64,000 bases of DNA from Anaerolineae bacterium. GTDB taxonomy: Bacteria > Chloroflexota > Anaerolineae > Anaerolineales > E44-bin32. The DNA is taken from the NCBI GenBank assembly GCA_011174825.1, contig DUEZ01000067.1, forward strand, positions 1 to 64,000, given 5' to 3'. Of this stretch, positions 53,849 through 62,304 are shown piece after piece. Each line of letters starts with the position of its first letter. Within the stretch, counting starts at the first letter, position 1. The notes under the pieces are model-generated. The model did not search any database, had not been told where the DNA came from, and saw nothing but the letters and a program-made list of their open reading frames with translations. The translations under genes and the position numbers were made by a program.

Positions 53849-53877
53849 TTGCGATTTCGACCGCGCGCCATTATAAT
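53849..53877 (+). promoter_or_regulatory. tRNA-Val promoter
   Basis: TTGCGA (53849-53854) and TATAAT (53872-53877) are 17 bases apart. The start of transcription would lie about five bases before the tRNA. Confidence 0.75.
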
Positions 53878-53888
53878 GCGGACACTTA

Positions 53889-53962
53889 GGGCGGTTAGCT
53901 CAGTTGGTCAGAGCGTTGCGTTGACATCGCAAAGGTCGTTGGTTCGAGTCCAATACCGCCCA
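53889..53962 (+). tRNA. tRNA-Val (GAC)
   Basis: A 74-base cloverleaf: acceptor GGGCGGT with ACCGCCC, D arm TAGCTCAGTTGG, anticodon stem TTGCG/CGCAA with loop TTGACAT (anticodon GAC), T arm with TTCGAGT. The 3' CCA is not encoded. Confidence 0.96.
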
Positions 53963-53975
53963 CAACTCGAAAATG

Positions 53976-54008
53976 AACCGCTTGACATGCCTGTCGAGCG
54001 GTTTTTTC
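53976..54008 (+). terminator. tRNA-Val terminator
   Basis: AACCGCTTGACA pairs with TGTCGAGCGGTT (one G-T) around TGCC, followed by TTTTC. Confidence 0.9.
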
Positions 54009-54150
54009 TCTTTGATTAGGTTCAATAAGAGAGAGAAATTCTGGGAGCTATAGAAATCTTTTACGGGAAAATGCGTTCTTCATCTACAGATTCTGGGTCG
54101 CGTCCTTTTCGCAGTTAAAGTAGGGAAACGATTGCCTTAAATACTGATCA

Positions 54151-54957
54151 TTAGTTCAGCGCAACGATTTGGAACAAGAACAGACTCGTTCCCAGTGTCA
54201 ACGCTAGTGCAACCACTGGCCAGGTAACCGGGTTGTGTTGAGTTATTAGCATGGGTTTCACAAAACTGGTGAGCGGTATGTGTAACAGCACTACACCAAC
54301 AGCCAGCAAGAGGGAAAATACCAGCGGGATCAAGTTTTCCATCATAGTTTCAGGGGACGCCAGGGTAGAATTAGTAGACCGGATAAACATCAATGAACAC
54401 ATGCCAACGATCAAGATGGAATACTTTCTCCAAAAAGAATCGCGTCGTTTGATCCCAATCAAGGGTATTAACCGGGCTATCAAAGCGATGCCAACAAACA
54501 TTAGGAGAATGCCAGCTGCAAGTATGACAACTTTTGGGACACCCGCAGCGGCAATCCATTGGGCATCGCCGCCGGGTGTCAGTAAACCCAGAGAAAAAGT
54601 AACACCTTCCTGAACCATCGCCACGGGACCCCAGAGTATCAATGGGAGCAGCACTGGCTTACGCTCTCGCCATAGCAAAAGAAGAAAAGTCACACCCAAT
54701 ATGAGATTGAAAAGAGGACCGGCAGCGGACGTTATGCCCATTACGTCTTCTGGCAAAGACGTGACACCCATGATTCTGGAACCTCCGAATGGATCCAGGT
54801 GAACCTGGACACCCGGAGAGCTGTAGGCAAGGTGACTTAGATAGTGGCCGAACTCGTGGATCATCTCACCCAGCAGGAAAGTGAATGTAAAAGATCCGGC
54901 CAACAATAGAATTGACTTGCATGTTTGTGATGCATGTTGCTCAACTCTCGTTTCCAT
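54151..54957 (-). CDS. M50-like membrane metalloprotease
   Basis: From ATG 54957 (GGAG upstream) the protein has 268 residues and about seven helices. The zinc-binding HEFGH lies in LLGEMIHEFGHYLSHLAY near residue 40, and a conserved GITSAAGPLFNLILG follows near 85, the usual M50 arrangement of HExxH and an NPxG-like site. It ends the cluster after an ABC exporter. In known peptide clusters (YydH with YydIJ) an M50 protease serves with such an exporter. Confidence 0.78.
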   Translation of the reverse strand: METRVEQHASQTCKSILLLAGSFTFTFLLGEMIHEFGHYLSHLAYSSPGVQVHLDPFGGSRIMGVTSLPEDVMGITSAAGPLFNLILGVTFLLLLWRERKPVLLPLILWGPVAMVQEGVTFSLGLLTPGGDAQWIAAAGVPKVVILAAGILLMFVGIALIARLIPLIGIKRRDSFWRKYSILIVGMCSLMFIRSTNSTLASPETMMENLIPLVFSLLLAVGVVLLHIPLTSFVKPMLITQHNPVTWPVVALALTLGTSLFLFQIVALN

Positions 54958-55174
54958 TACTCGTTCTCCACCCCGCATTTCGACCCTCCCCCACGCACCA
55001 TTCTCTTGCTGCGCGGTGTTTCGCTTGCATTCCACTTCCCAAGATTACAGAATTTCTTGAACGGTTGGTCCGTCTTTTCGATTGGGATCCCTTCTTCTGC
55101 CTCAATATCGATCCGGGGCCGATCCATAGCTGAGGATCTCTGGCTAACTATGTTCTATGCTCCGATTGTAGATA

Positions 55175-55915
55175 TCAAGACAATATCAGCTTAGAACGCT
55201 GGAAGCGCGCTATGGCGCCCAGCAATAATCCAATATTCGCCAGTAACAAAATACCCATGAAAACAACAAAAATCGTGGTAAGGTCCATCCGGTCGAGAAA
55301 TGCCTTGACCGCATCTTTCGGCAGGAATGTTGGGAGCACGAACACCACGGCTTGCATTAGCAGAAAGGGCATGAAGAGCATGAGCATAATTGTTTGGGTT
55401 GCGTTCTGTACGGTTGGTGAACGTAGTGAGATCAAAATGCCCAGACCGGCTACCATCCCAGACATCAACAGACTCGCGGAGATGTTTATCCACAAAATCG
55501 TGGGCCGATAGATTTGGAAACCACCATTCCATTCCATGATGTTCACCACCGTCAGACTAACGAGTAACAGAAACAAGGTTACACCCCAGCCAAAGAGGAT
55601 AGACGTTAGCAACTTGCCAAACAGAATGGCTCGGTCTGGCAAGCGGCTTGCCAGTAATGTCTCCAGGGTATGCCGTTCCCGTTCACCAGCAAAGGATTCA
55701 GAAATGGTGGAGGCAATCAACAACAAAGGGGTGATTGCTGAAACTGCTATGGACCAGCCTGATGTCAACCACTCATCCCGAAATTGGATCGGGAAGATGA
55801 CGCCAAATACGGCAATCGGGGTCAATAGCGTTGCTATTGCCTTCCAACGGCTGCTGCTGTAGCGGAGCAATCCTTTGTTTTCCTTCCATATGACGGTCAA
55901 AATATCTTCAGTCAT
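55175..55915 (-). CDS. ABC-2 type permease
   Basis: The 246-residue permease has about six helices and the cytosolic SFAGERERHTLETLLASRLPDRAILFGKLL motif typical of ABC-2/NatB-like proteins. It starts at ATG 55915, one base after the ATPase stop. Longer frames overlap the ATPase. Confidence 0.9.
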   Translation of the reverse strand: MTEDILTVIWKENKGLLRYSSSRWKAIATLLTPIAVFGVIFPIQFRDEWLTSGWSIAVSAITPLLLIASTISESFAGERERHTLETLLASRLPDRAILFGKLLTSILFGWGVTLFLLLVSLTVVNIMEWNGGFQIYRPTILWINISASLLMSGMVAGLGILISLRSPTVQNATQTIMLMLFMPFLLMQAVVFVLPTFLPKDAVKAFLDRMDLTTIFVVFMGILLLANIGLLLGAIARFQRSKLILS

Positions 55916-55916
55916 C

Positions 55917-56843
55917 TTACTCTCCTGTGAATGACAAGAACACTTCTTCCAGACTGGCTTTGTCGCGGCGGACTTCTTCGACTTGAGCACCAGCGCCCAC
56001 CAGAATGTTGACCAACGCAGCCGTATCTGTTTCCGTGAGCAGATCGATCACCAGGTGATTGTTTTTACTCTCAATGATTCCCACCTGAGGATGCGTCTGT
56101 AACAATCTCAGTGCATGTTCACTGAACCCGCGGCCAATAATTTCAACCCGCGGACCACCTGCACGCGCCCGTAAATCATCGGGACTTCCCACTACCACCA
56201 ATCTGCCTTCACGGATCACCGCCACCTGATGACAAAGTTTCTCGGCATCCTCCATGTTATGGGTGGTTAAGAAGACGGTGACATTCTCACGCGAAGCCAA
56301 GGCTTTCAGATCTTCACGGATGGCGACCGCTGATCGGACGTCGAGACCCGCAGTAGGTTCGTCCAAGAGGACCAGACTTGGCCGGTGGAGAAGTGTGCGG
56401 GCCAATGCCAACTTTTGCTTCATCCCCCGGCTCCAGTTTCCCGCCCGATCTTTGCGACGTTCCCACAATCCCATGTGCGTGAGCAGCTCCTGAATGCGCG
56501 CCTTGCGCGCAGCGGTGGACATGCGAAACGCTCGCCCGTAGAACTCTAGGTTATCTTCGGCACTCATTTGCTCGTAGATGCCTGTGTGTTCGAGTAGAGC
56601 CCCGGTATAGGCGCGCACCTGATCCGAATGGATTTGGGTATCAAATCCTAAAACCTTCGCCTGTCCGGATGTAGGTTCGAGTAAGCCAAGCAACAAACGG
56701 ATCGTGGTGGTTTTTCCGGCGCCATTCGGCCCCAAGAATCCGAATATGATGCCGGTTGGAATTTTCAGCGAGATGGCATCCAACGCTCTCACATTTTTGA
56801 AATCTTTAGTAAGGTTTTCGATACAGATAGCATACTTTGTCAT
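55917..56843 (-). CDS. ABC transporter ATP-binding protein
   Basis: The 308-residue ATPase has Walker A GPNGAGKTT, signature WSRGMKQKLALARTLL, Walker B LVLLDEPTAGLD and TTHNMEDAE. The C-terminal ~80 residues form a regulatory domain like that of bacitracin/lantibiotic exporters. ATG 56843 has GGAGGAAG upstream. It forms the exporter with the permease. Confidence 0.93.
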   Translation of the reverse strand: MTKYAICIENLTKDFKNVRALDAISLKIPTGIIFGFLGPNGAGKTTTIRLLLGLLEPTSGQAKVLGFDTQIHSDQVRAYTGALLEHTGIYEQMSAEDNLEFYGRAFRMSTAARKARIQELLTHMGLWERRKDRAGNWSRGMKQKLALARTLLHRPSLVLLDEPTAGLDVRSAVAIREDLKALASRENVTVFLTTHNMEDAEKLCHQVAVIREGRLVVVGSPDDLRARAGGPRVEIIGRGFSEHALRLLQTHPQVGIIESKNNHLVIDLLTETDTAALVNILVGAGAQVEEVRRDKASLEEVFLSFTGE

Positions 56844-56906
56844 GGTTCTTCCTCCGTGTAGCAAGAGAACTACTTGTAAACTTAGGTGTTGTTGATCTTT
56901 GTCCCT

Positions 56907-57077
56907 TCAGTCCAGAGCGGCACCGATGGCTAGGCCAACCACCATGCCACCTCCAGCGAAGATGACCACATTACCGATCAGTAACCCGATGCAGCCACCC
57001 ATGATCAGACCAATTGCCATGCCGATGCCCTTGTAAGTGATTTTCATTGAGGATTGGTTGCTTGATTTTTCAGACAT
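56907..57077 (-). CDS. Small glycine-rich hydrophobic protein
   Basis: From ATG 57077 it is 56 residues: a polar N-terminus (SEKSSNQSSMKITYK), then two Gly-rich hydrophobic helices (GIGMAIGLIMGGCIGLLIG and GGGMVVGLAIGAALD). It could be a glycine-zipper membrane protein or a bacteriocin-like peptide. It overlaps the upstream gene by eight bases and precedes the ABC exporter. Confidence 0.65.
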   Translation of the reverse strand: MSEKSSNQSSMKITYKGIGMAIGLIMGGCIGLLIGNVVIFAGGGMVVGLAIGAALD

Positions 57078-57342
57078 GATCTTCTCCTTTATCACTGATG
57101 TAAGTCACCTCAAGCAATGCCATGTTGAGGTTGTTTAGACGATTCAGAATCCCATAGAGTTCAGCCTGGTCCCTAACCTGGCACGTCAGAATGGTGTGTG
57201 GTTTTCCTGTTGAATCATTTGCAAAGCTGATCAGTGTGCCGTTGAACCAATCTGCCCAATGCTCGCTGAGCAGGCCTTTGATCGTGATCTGATAAGTTGT
57301 TGGAAAGGATGTGTCTGTTTTGTTAGAAGCTTCGCTATCCAT
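57070..57342 (-). CDS. Small conserved-looking protein, unknown
   Basis: From ATG 57342 it is 90 residues. The core TTYQITIKGLLSEHWADWFNGTLISFAND ... TILTCQVRDQAELYGILNRLNNLNMALLEV looks like a compact alpha/beta domain that I have seen near MalT-type regulators in Chloroflexota-like genomes, but I cannot name it. It overlaps the glycine-rich gene. Confidence 0.65.
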   Translation of the reverse strand: MDSEASNKTDTSFPTTYQITIKGLLSEHWADWFNGTLISFANDSTGKPHTILTCQVRDQAELYGILNRLNNLNMALLEVTYISDKGEDHV

Positions 57343-57518
57343 TTTATTTTCCAGTTCCAGGCAGTGGAGAACCGCGCCAGGCAAATTAAAAGGTTGCCTA
57401 CAGGATAGTGAAATCAGGGGTTGAATGAAACGTTCTTAAGGATGAGTTAAGAGGGATTTATGGGTGAAAACCATAGTAGCTATTAAGAGGGGTGAACGTG
57501 GAGCTGATAACTGGATGA

Positions 57519-60185
57519 CTACGAGTTTTTTGGCAGGATGCCTAGCAAGCGCGCCTTGGCAACGGCTTCAGTGCGGTTCTTGACCCCCAGCTTGCTGTAG
57601 ATATTACGGGCGTGCGATTTCACGGTATAAAGCGATAGATGTAGATCTTGAGCAATCTCCTGGTTGGAATAACCCTCAGCGATAAGCGTCAGGACTTCAA
57701 CTTCGCGATTGCTGAGCGGTTCAACCAGGTCATCTTGCGAAAGCTGATCAGGTACTACAGAAATCGAAAATCCATCGAGTAGTTGATTACAGAAAGAGGC
57801 ATGTATGCCTCGCAGCGATGCTTGATAGATCAACTGAGCCATGGGTTCCCCCTGGTCGATGAAGGTGCGGAGATAGCCTTCGGGCGCAGCCAGAGCAAGC
57901 GCGCGCGTTAGCATAGCGATGGCCGTATCTTCATCACCCTGCTTTTGGAGAACCAATGCTCTTCTACCCAGCGTTCGAATCTCGTATTCGACAGCCCCGG
58001 TTTCCTCCGCGATCTTCAATAACCTTTCTAACAGGACTTGAGCATCCGACAATTGGCCTCCAGTGATTAAAACTTGTGCCAGCACATCATAAGACTGGAA
58101 ATCCAGGAATCTAATGTGATCGTCGAGGCGTAATCCACAAGATTTCATCCAATCCTCCGCCATCTGTAAATTCCCGGCGCGTAAGTGAATCTGCGTTTCG
58201 AGTGCTGAAGCGAATTTGTATTGAAAGCGTTGTTCAAATGGATATGATTCTTTTAACTGACTCAGGTAGTCATTGGCTTGTCTATAGTTTCCATAGGCTT
58301 GGTATATTTTCGCGAAATTAAAATATCCCAGACTTATGCTATCGTATGCTCCCCATGCTTTGGCTAAATCCAACCCGACTTCTGCACATTGCAGGGCCAT
58401 TTCTAATTCATTGCGTTCGTAATATACGCCGCTCAAGCGAAGTTTGAGATATCCAAGGATGAATGATTGCATACCGGTTTGATGCTGATAGTTCTCAGCC
58501 ATCTCAAGCGCTTGCATTCCAGTCTTATAGGATCGATTTAGCTGCCCCATTGTTCTGTAAATATCAATAAGGCGACTGAGGATCATCACCGAGAGAAGTG
58601 TGTCTCCTGCCTCTTCACTGAGGCTAAGCGCATTATTATGAAACTCGAGTGCGCCCTCAAGATTTCCATCAAATCGATGTGCATTGCCAATAATGAGGAG
58701 AGTAAAGCTTCGCATCGATACATCGGTTTCTGGTAAGTCTGTCAGCGCATTTTGGGCGATTCGGATGCTATGCGTGTAATCTCCTCTTGATCCCGTTATG
58801 TAGGATTGGAGCACCTGAATTCTCCCCCTTAGCCGCTTTTGAGTGTTCTCATCGAAATCCTGCAAAGTTGATCCGGCTTTATCGAGTAAAGGTTCTGTGG
58901 ATTTTAAATTCCATGCGTATGCCATTCCCCAAGCCGTTGCCAATGCCAACCAGGGATTGTTGCTGAGCGTGTCTTCGGGCAAGGATGCCAATAACCGATT
59001 AAGTGTGGACAATTCGGCGGTAGAAACTATGGCCAATAGATGCCCTTCCATCAGCTTCGCTACCCTCTCAACGTCGCCTCCTAGTAATGAAAGTCTTACA
59101 GCTTCAGAGAGCATTTGCCGCTGCTCATGCCAGGAACTGGCGCGTTGGTATAGATCTGCCACAACGCCACAGTATTCTTGTTTTAGGCGGATGCGCAGTA
59201 GGTCGGCAAAGAGATGGTGATAACGATACCAATTTCGCTGATTATCCAGGGGTACAAGGAAGAGATTGGAACGCTCAAGTTCTTTCAGAATCCCTCGACT
59301 ATCGTTTCGATCGGTGACAGTATCGCATAACGGTGCGCACAGCCGATCGAGGATCGATGTTTGCAGCAGGAAGGTTTGGATATGGTTTGGTTGCCATCGC
59401 AAGGCTTCATCGAGGAGATAATCCGCAATGTAGCGATCATCGCCTGCGAAGGTATTCACAAATGTAGGTCTGTCCGGGTGGTTTTGAAGGGAAATGGCAG
59501 CCAGTTGAAGACCCGCAATCCAGCCTTCGGTTTTATCGGTTAATGTGGTGACATCGGAAACCGTTAGGTCCAGCCCCATACTTTGATTGAGGAAATTTAT
59601 AGCTTCCTCAATCGTGAATCGCAGATCTGCGACCCGGATTTCACTCAACTCTCCTCGCGCTCTCCAATGCGCCAATCGAATTGGTGGATCAGCCCGGCTG
59701 GCTATGACCAAATGTATATTCTTAGGGATATTTTCCAGTAAAAAGATGACGGCTTCGTGAATTTGTTGGTTTTCGATCAGGTGATAATCGTCCAGGACCA
59801 GGGAAAAATGACCTTCAAAATCTGAAATCTGGTTGATCAAAGGGATCATAAGCCCTGAAAATTCATCTTGTGGATGAGATTGATATTCGCTAAGAATTTG
59901 ATCGTCGGATTCGAAATGGATCGAATCCAAACTGGCAAGGAGGTAAGACAGGAATCGATTGATATCATTGTCCTGTTCATCAAGAGAGAGCCAGCAGAAT
60001 GGCATTTCGCTCTTACTGATCCATTCACTAAGCAGTGTGGTTTTCCCATAACCAGCAGGTGCGGAGACAAGCGTTAACTTGCGATTCCATCCTTCATTCA
60101 ACCTCTCAAGTAAACGGGTGCGTGAAACCAGGTTCGAACTTGGATGGGGAATATGAAGTTTTGTGGTGAGAATTTGAGTTGACAT
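57519..60185 (-). CDS. LuxR-family ATP-dependent regulator (MalT type)
   Basis: The 888-residue protein has an N-terminal STAND NTPase (Walker A SAPAGYGKTTLL near 41-52, Walker B SLVLDDYHLI near 125), a TPR-like helical sensor part (about 400-790), and a C-terminal LuxR HTH (LSNREVEVLTLIAEGYSNQEIAQDL, VKSHARNIYSKLGVKNRTEAV). Inducer-driven oligomerisation is the family mechanism. Start ATG 60185 gives a normal N-terminus (STQILTTKLHIP). It lies upstream of two small genes and the exporter on the same strand, with a 176-base gap. Confidence 0.92.
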   Translation of the reverse strand: MSTQILTTKLHIPHPSSNLVSRTRLLERLNEGWNRKLTLVSAPAGYGKTTLLSEWISKSEMPFCWLSLDEQDNDINRFLSYLLASLDSIHFESDDQILSEYQSHPQDEFSGLMIPLINQISDFEGHFSLVLDDYHLIENQQIHEAVIFLLENIPKNIHLVIASRADPPIRLAHWRARGELSEIRVADLRFTIEEAINFLNQSMGLDLTVSDVTTLTDKTEGWIAGLQLAAISLQNHPDRPTFVNTFAGDDRYIADYLLDEALRWQPNHIQTFLLQTSILDRLCAPLCDTVTDRNDSRGILKELERSNLFLVPLDNQRNWYRYHHLFADLLRIRLKQEYCGVVADLYQRASSWHEQRQMLSEAVRLSLLGGDVERVAKLMEGHLLAIVSTAELSTLNRLLASLPEDTLSNNPWLALATAWGMAYAWNLKSTEPLLDKAGSTLQDFDENTQKRLRGRIQVLQSYITGSRGDYTHSIRIAQNALTDLPETDVSMRSFTLLIIGNAHRFDGNLEGALEFHNNALSLSEEAGDTLLSVMILSRLIDIYRTMGQLNRSYKTGMQALEMAENYQHQTGMQSFILGYLKLRLSGVYYERNELEMALQCAEVGLDLAKAWGAYDSISLGYFNFAKIYQAYGNYRQANDYLSQLKESYPFEQRFQYKFASALETQIHLRAGNLQMAEDWMKSCGLRLDDHIRFLDFQSYDVLAQVLITGGQLSDAQVLLERLLKIAEETGAVEYEIRTLGRRALVLQKQGDEDTAIAMLTRALALAAPEGYLRTFIDQGEPMAQLIYQASLRGIHASFCNQLLDGFSISVVPDQLSQDDLVEPLSNREVEVLTLIAEGYSNQEIAQDLHLSLYTVKSHARNIYSKLGVKNRTEAVAKARLLGILPKNS

Positions 60186-60482
60186 GAAAGAATTTCTAAG
60201 CTCGCCGGTTACCAATGATAATGGTTCTGATTGATCATTGCAGGGTATCTTTCATCCTCGTTGTGGAAGATATTGGTAACAGCAACATTACTTGTTGATT
60301 TTTAGCAGAGTCATTATTATTCTTGATAGATCATTTCATCGCGACTCAAAGCTCCGTTGTTTTTTTAAAACACCAAAAGTTGGGGCAGGCAATGAGGGAT
60401 GTATCCAATTCCGCCAACTTGAAATGTAAGGGTGAGGCAACATCAGTTCTATGTGCATCAACATGTGTTTAATGAGGGAAAT

Positions 60483-61946
60483 ATGTCAGCTTTGTATATT
60501 CGTCAAAACACGATGAACAAGGTCGTGCTACTGGTGATGAGCGCATTGCTCTTCAGCGCCTGCTCGCCCGTTCAGGAGAAGCCCGCGACGGGGACGCCCC
60601 TCAGAGGTGTGTCCCTTCACACGCCTTCTCCCACTTTTCGCTCAGGTTCTGAAACGGCAACGATTACACCGACATCACCCACCCAGATGATCCTGCGCGT
60701 ACCGCAGGATCACGTGTCGATTCAGGGTGCTATTGACGCAGCGCGCGAAGGGGACATCGTCATCGTTTTACCAGGGACTTACCAGGAGAACATCGATTTT
60801 GATGGGAAAGATATCACCCTGCAAAGTATGGACCCTGATGACCCTGAGATCGTGGCCACAACGATCATCGATGGGGGTAGAAATGGCAGCGTCGTCACCT
60901 TTCAGAGCGGAGAGACGGTCAGGGCTAAATTGACCGGCTTCACCATCACCAATGGCAGTGGCAACCTGTACTTGCGGAGCCAGGCAGAGGTGATCGTCGC
61001 CTGTGGTGGGGGTATCTTTGGTTCGGGTGAAGAGCGGCGTTATTGTGGTGGGGGCATCGTGGTGGATGGATCATGGCCGACCATCGAAAACAATGTCATC
61101 CGTGGGAATGCCGTCCAACATGGTGGGGGAGGGATCTTTGTCGCCTCCAGAGCCTTCCCGACCATCCGGGGCAACACCATCCGAGAAAACCAAGCCGCAG
61201 GGGGGGCAGGCATTCATGTGGTTTACGAATCCTGGCCGATCATCGAGGGCAACCTGATCCGCGACAATAAAGCTAACTACCCAGGCGGCGGTTTACTGGT
61301 GGAGATAGGGTCTGCACCCAAAATTGAGGCTAACACGATCCGTGACAATGAAGCCGTGGTTGGCGCGGGGATAATGGTATTTAATCATGCCTCACCCGCA
61401 ATCAGGGACAACGAAATCATTGATAACGTAAGTGGACAAGGTGGGGGCGCTATCTTTGTGGGGGTAGGATCTTCGCTGACAATTGAAAACAATACCATTC
61501 GAGGGAACCGAGCCAGTATCGGCGCTGGCATCTTTATGGAGATCGCATCCGAGTTGATGATTACGGGTAATACCTTCACCGAAAATGTGGCATTTTTCAG
61601 CGGAGGTGGCATCGATTTGCCAGATGATTGCATAGCAACGGTGGATGGTAACACCTTTATCGGTAACCGGGCGGAGTTAGGGGGAGCCATCATGATCCAC
61701 GGAGGTAACTCTTCATTCGTTGAAAACAATATCTTTCGCGAAAATCAGGCGAGATTAGGTGGTGCAATATATGCATCAAGAATGGCAACATTCCCAGTTG
61801 CTACAAACGAGTTTCATCTGAATATCGCCTCGGAAGTCGGTGGTGCGATCTGGATGTCGAACGATTCCACGCCGATCCTAAGGACGCCGGATGACAACAC
61901 CTACGATCAAAACCAGCCAGACGATGTGTTCATCTCGGATGAATGA
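60483..61946 (+). CDS. Parallel beta-helix lipoprotein
   Basis: From ATG 60483 (GAGGG upstream) the protein has 487 residues with lipobox FSAC. The entry motif DHVSIQGAIDAAREGDIVIVLPGTYQENI is typical of right-handed beta-helix proteins. About ten ~23-residue PbH1 repeats follow (such as TIENNVIRGNAVQHGGGGIF). Such folds bind or cleave polysaccharides. No catalytic residues are evident. It diverges from the MalT gene; the ~297 bases between show no gene. Confidence 0.88.
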   Translation: MSALYIRQNTMNKVVLLVMSALLFSACSPVQEKPATGTPLRGVSLHTPSPTFRSGSETATITPTSPTQMILRVPQDHVSIQGAIDAAREGDIVIVLPGTYQENIDFDGKDITLQSMDPDDPEIVATTIIDGGRNGSVVTFQSGETVRAKLTGFTITNGSGNLYLRSQAEVIVACGGGIFGSGEERRYCGGGIVVDGSWPTIENNVIRGNAVQHGGGGIFVASRAFPTIRGNTIRENQAAGGAGIHVVYESWPIIEGNLIRDNKANYPGGGLLVEIGSAPKIEANTIRDNEAVVGAGIMVFNHASPAIRDNEIIDNVSGQGGGAIFVGVGSSLTIENNTIRGNRASIGAGIFMEIASELMITGNTFTENVAFFSGGGIDLPDDCIATVDGNTFIGNRAELGGAIMIHGGNSSFVENNIFRENQARLGGAIYASRMATFPVATNEFHLNIASEVGGAIWMSNDSTPILRTPDDNTYDQNQPDDVFISDE

Positions 61947-61968
61947 AGTCCAGCCGATATTTCCTACG

Positions 61969-61996
61969 TTGACTTCTTTGACCGGTTCAGTATAAT
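61969..61996 (+). promoter_or_regulatory. thrS promoter
   Basis: TTGACT (61969-61974) and TATAAT (61991-61996) have a 16-base spacer. Transcription would start near 62003. Confidence 0.75.
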
Positions 61997-62002
61997 GGTT
62001 TC

Positions 62003-62276
62003 AACATCGGAATAAACGACGCGACGACCGGGACGAGTAAGCGGTGCTTGGATCCGACAGGGAGAGGGGATCAAGAGCTGAGAATCCCCTACGAAATCCA
62101 CCCGCTGAAAACCACCCACGAGCGTGAACCGGAAAAGTTCTTGAAGGTCAAGGACTGAGTAAGGGGATCGGGTCAGCTCCGTTAACAGCTGTCAGAGATG
62201 GCTGGTATTCCAGTTAATCTGGGTGGAACCGCGTGAGTATTGGCTCTCGCCCCAGAAGGGCGAGAGTTGCTTGTTT
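62003..62276 (+). promoter_or_regulatory. T-box leader of thrS
   Basis: The leader carries the T-box core TGGAACCGCG (62224-62233), an AGTA motif near 62037, and a terminator hairpin CTCTCGCCC/GGGCGAGAG (62244-62266) with TTGCTTGTTT. Uncharged tRNA-Thr would pair with the T-box and prevent termination. I cannot place the specifier with certainty; ACC at 62111-62113, followed by A, is one candidate. Confidence 0.88.
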
Positions 62277-62304
62277 AAAGATATACAGCCAAGGAGGTGT
62301 AATT

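Noticed and set aside
53669..54019. Plus-strand frame running through tRNA-Val
   Set aside because: It overlaps the tRNA and its terminator and has no domain.
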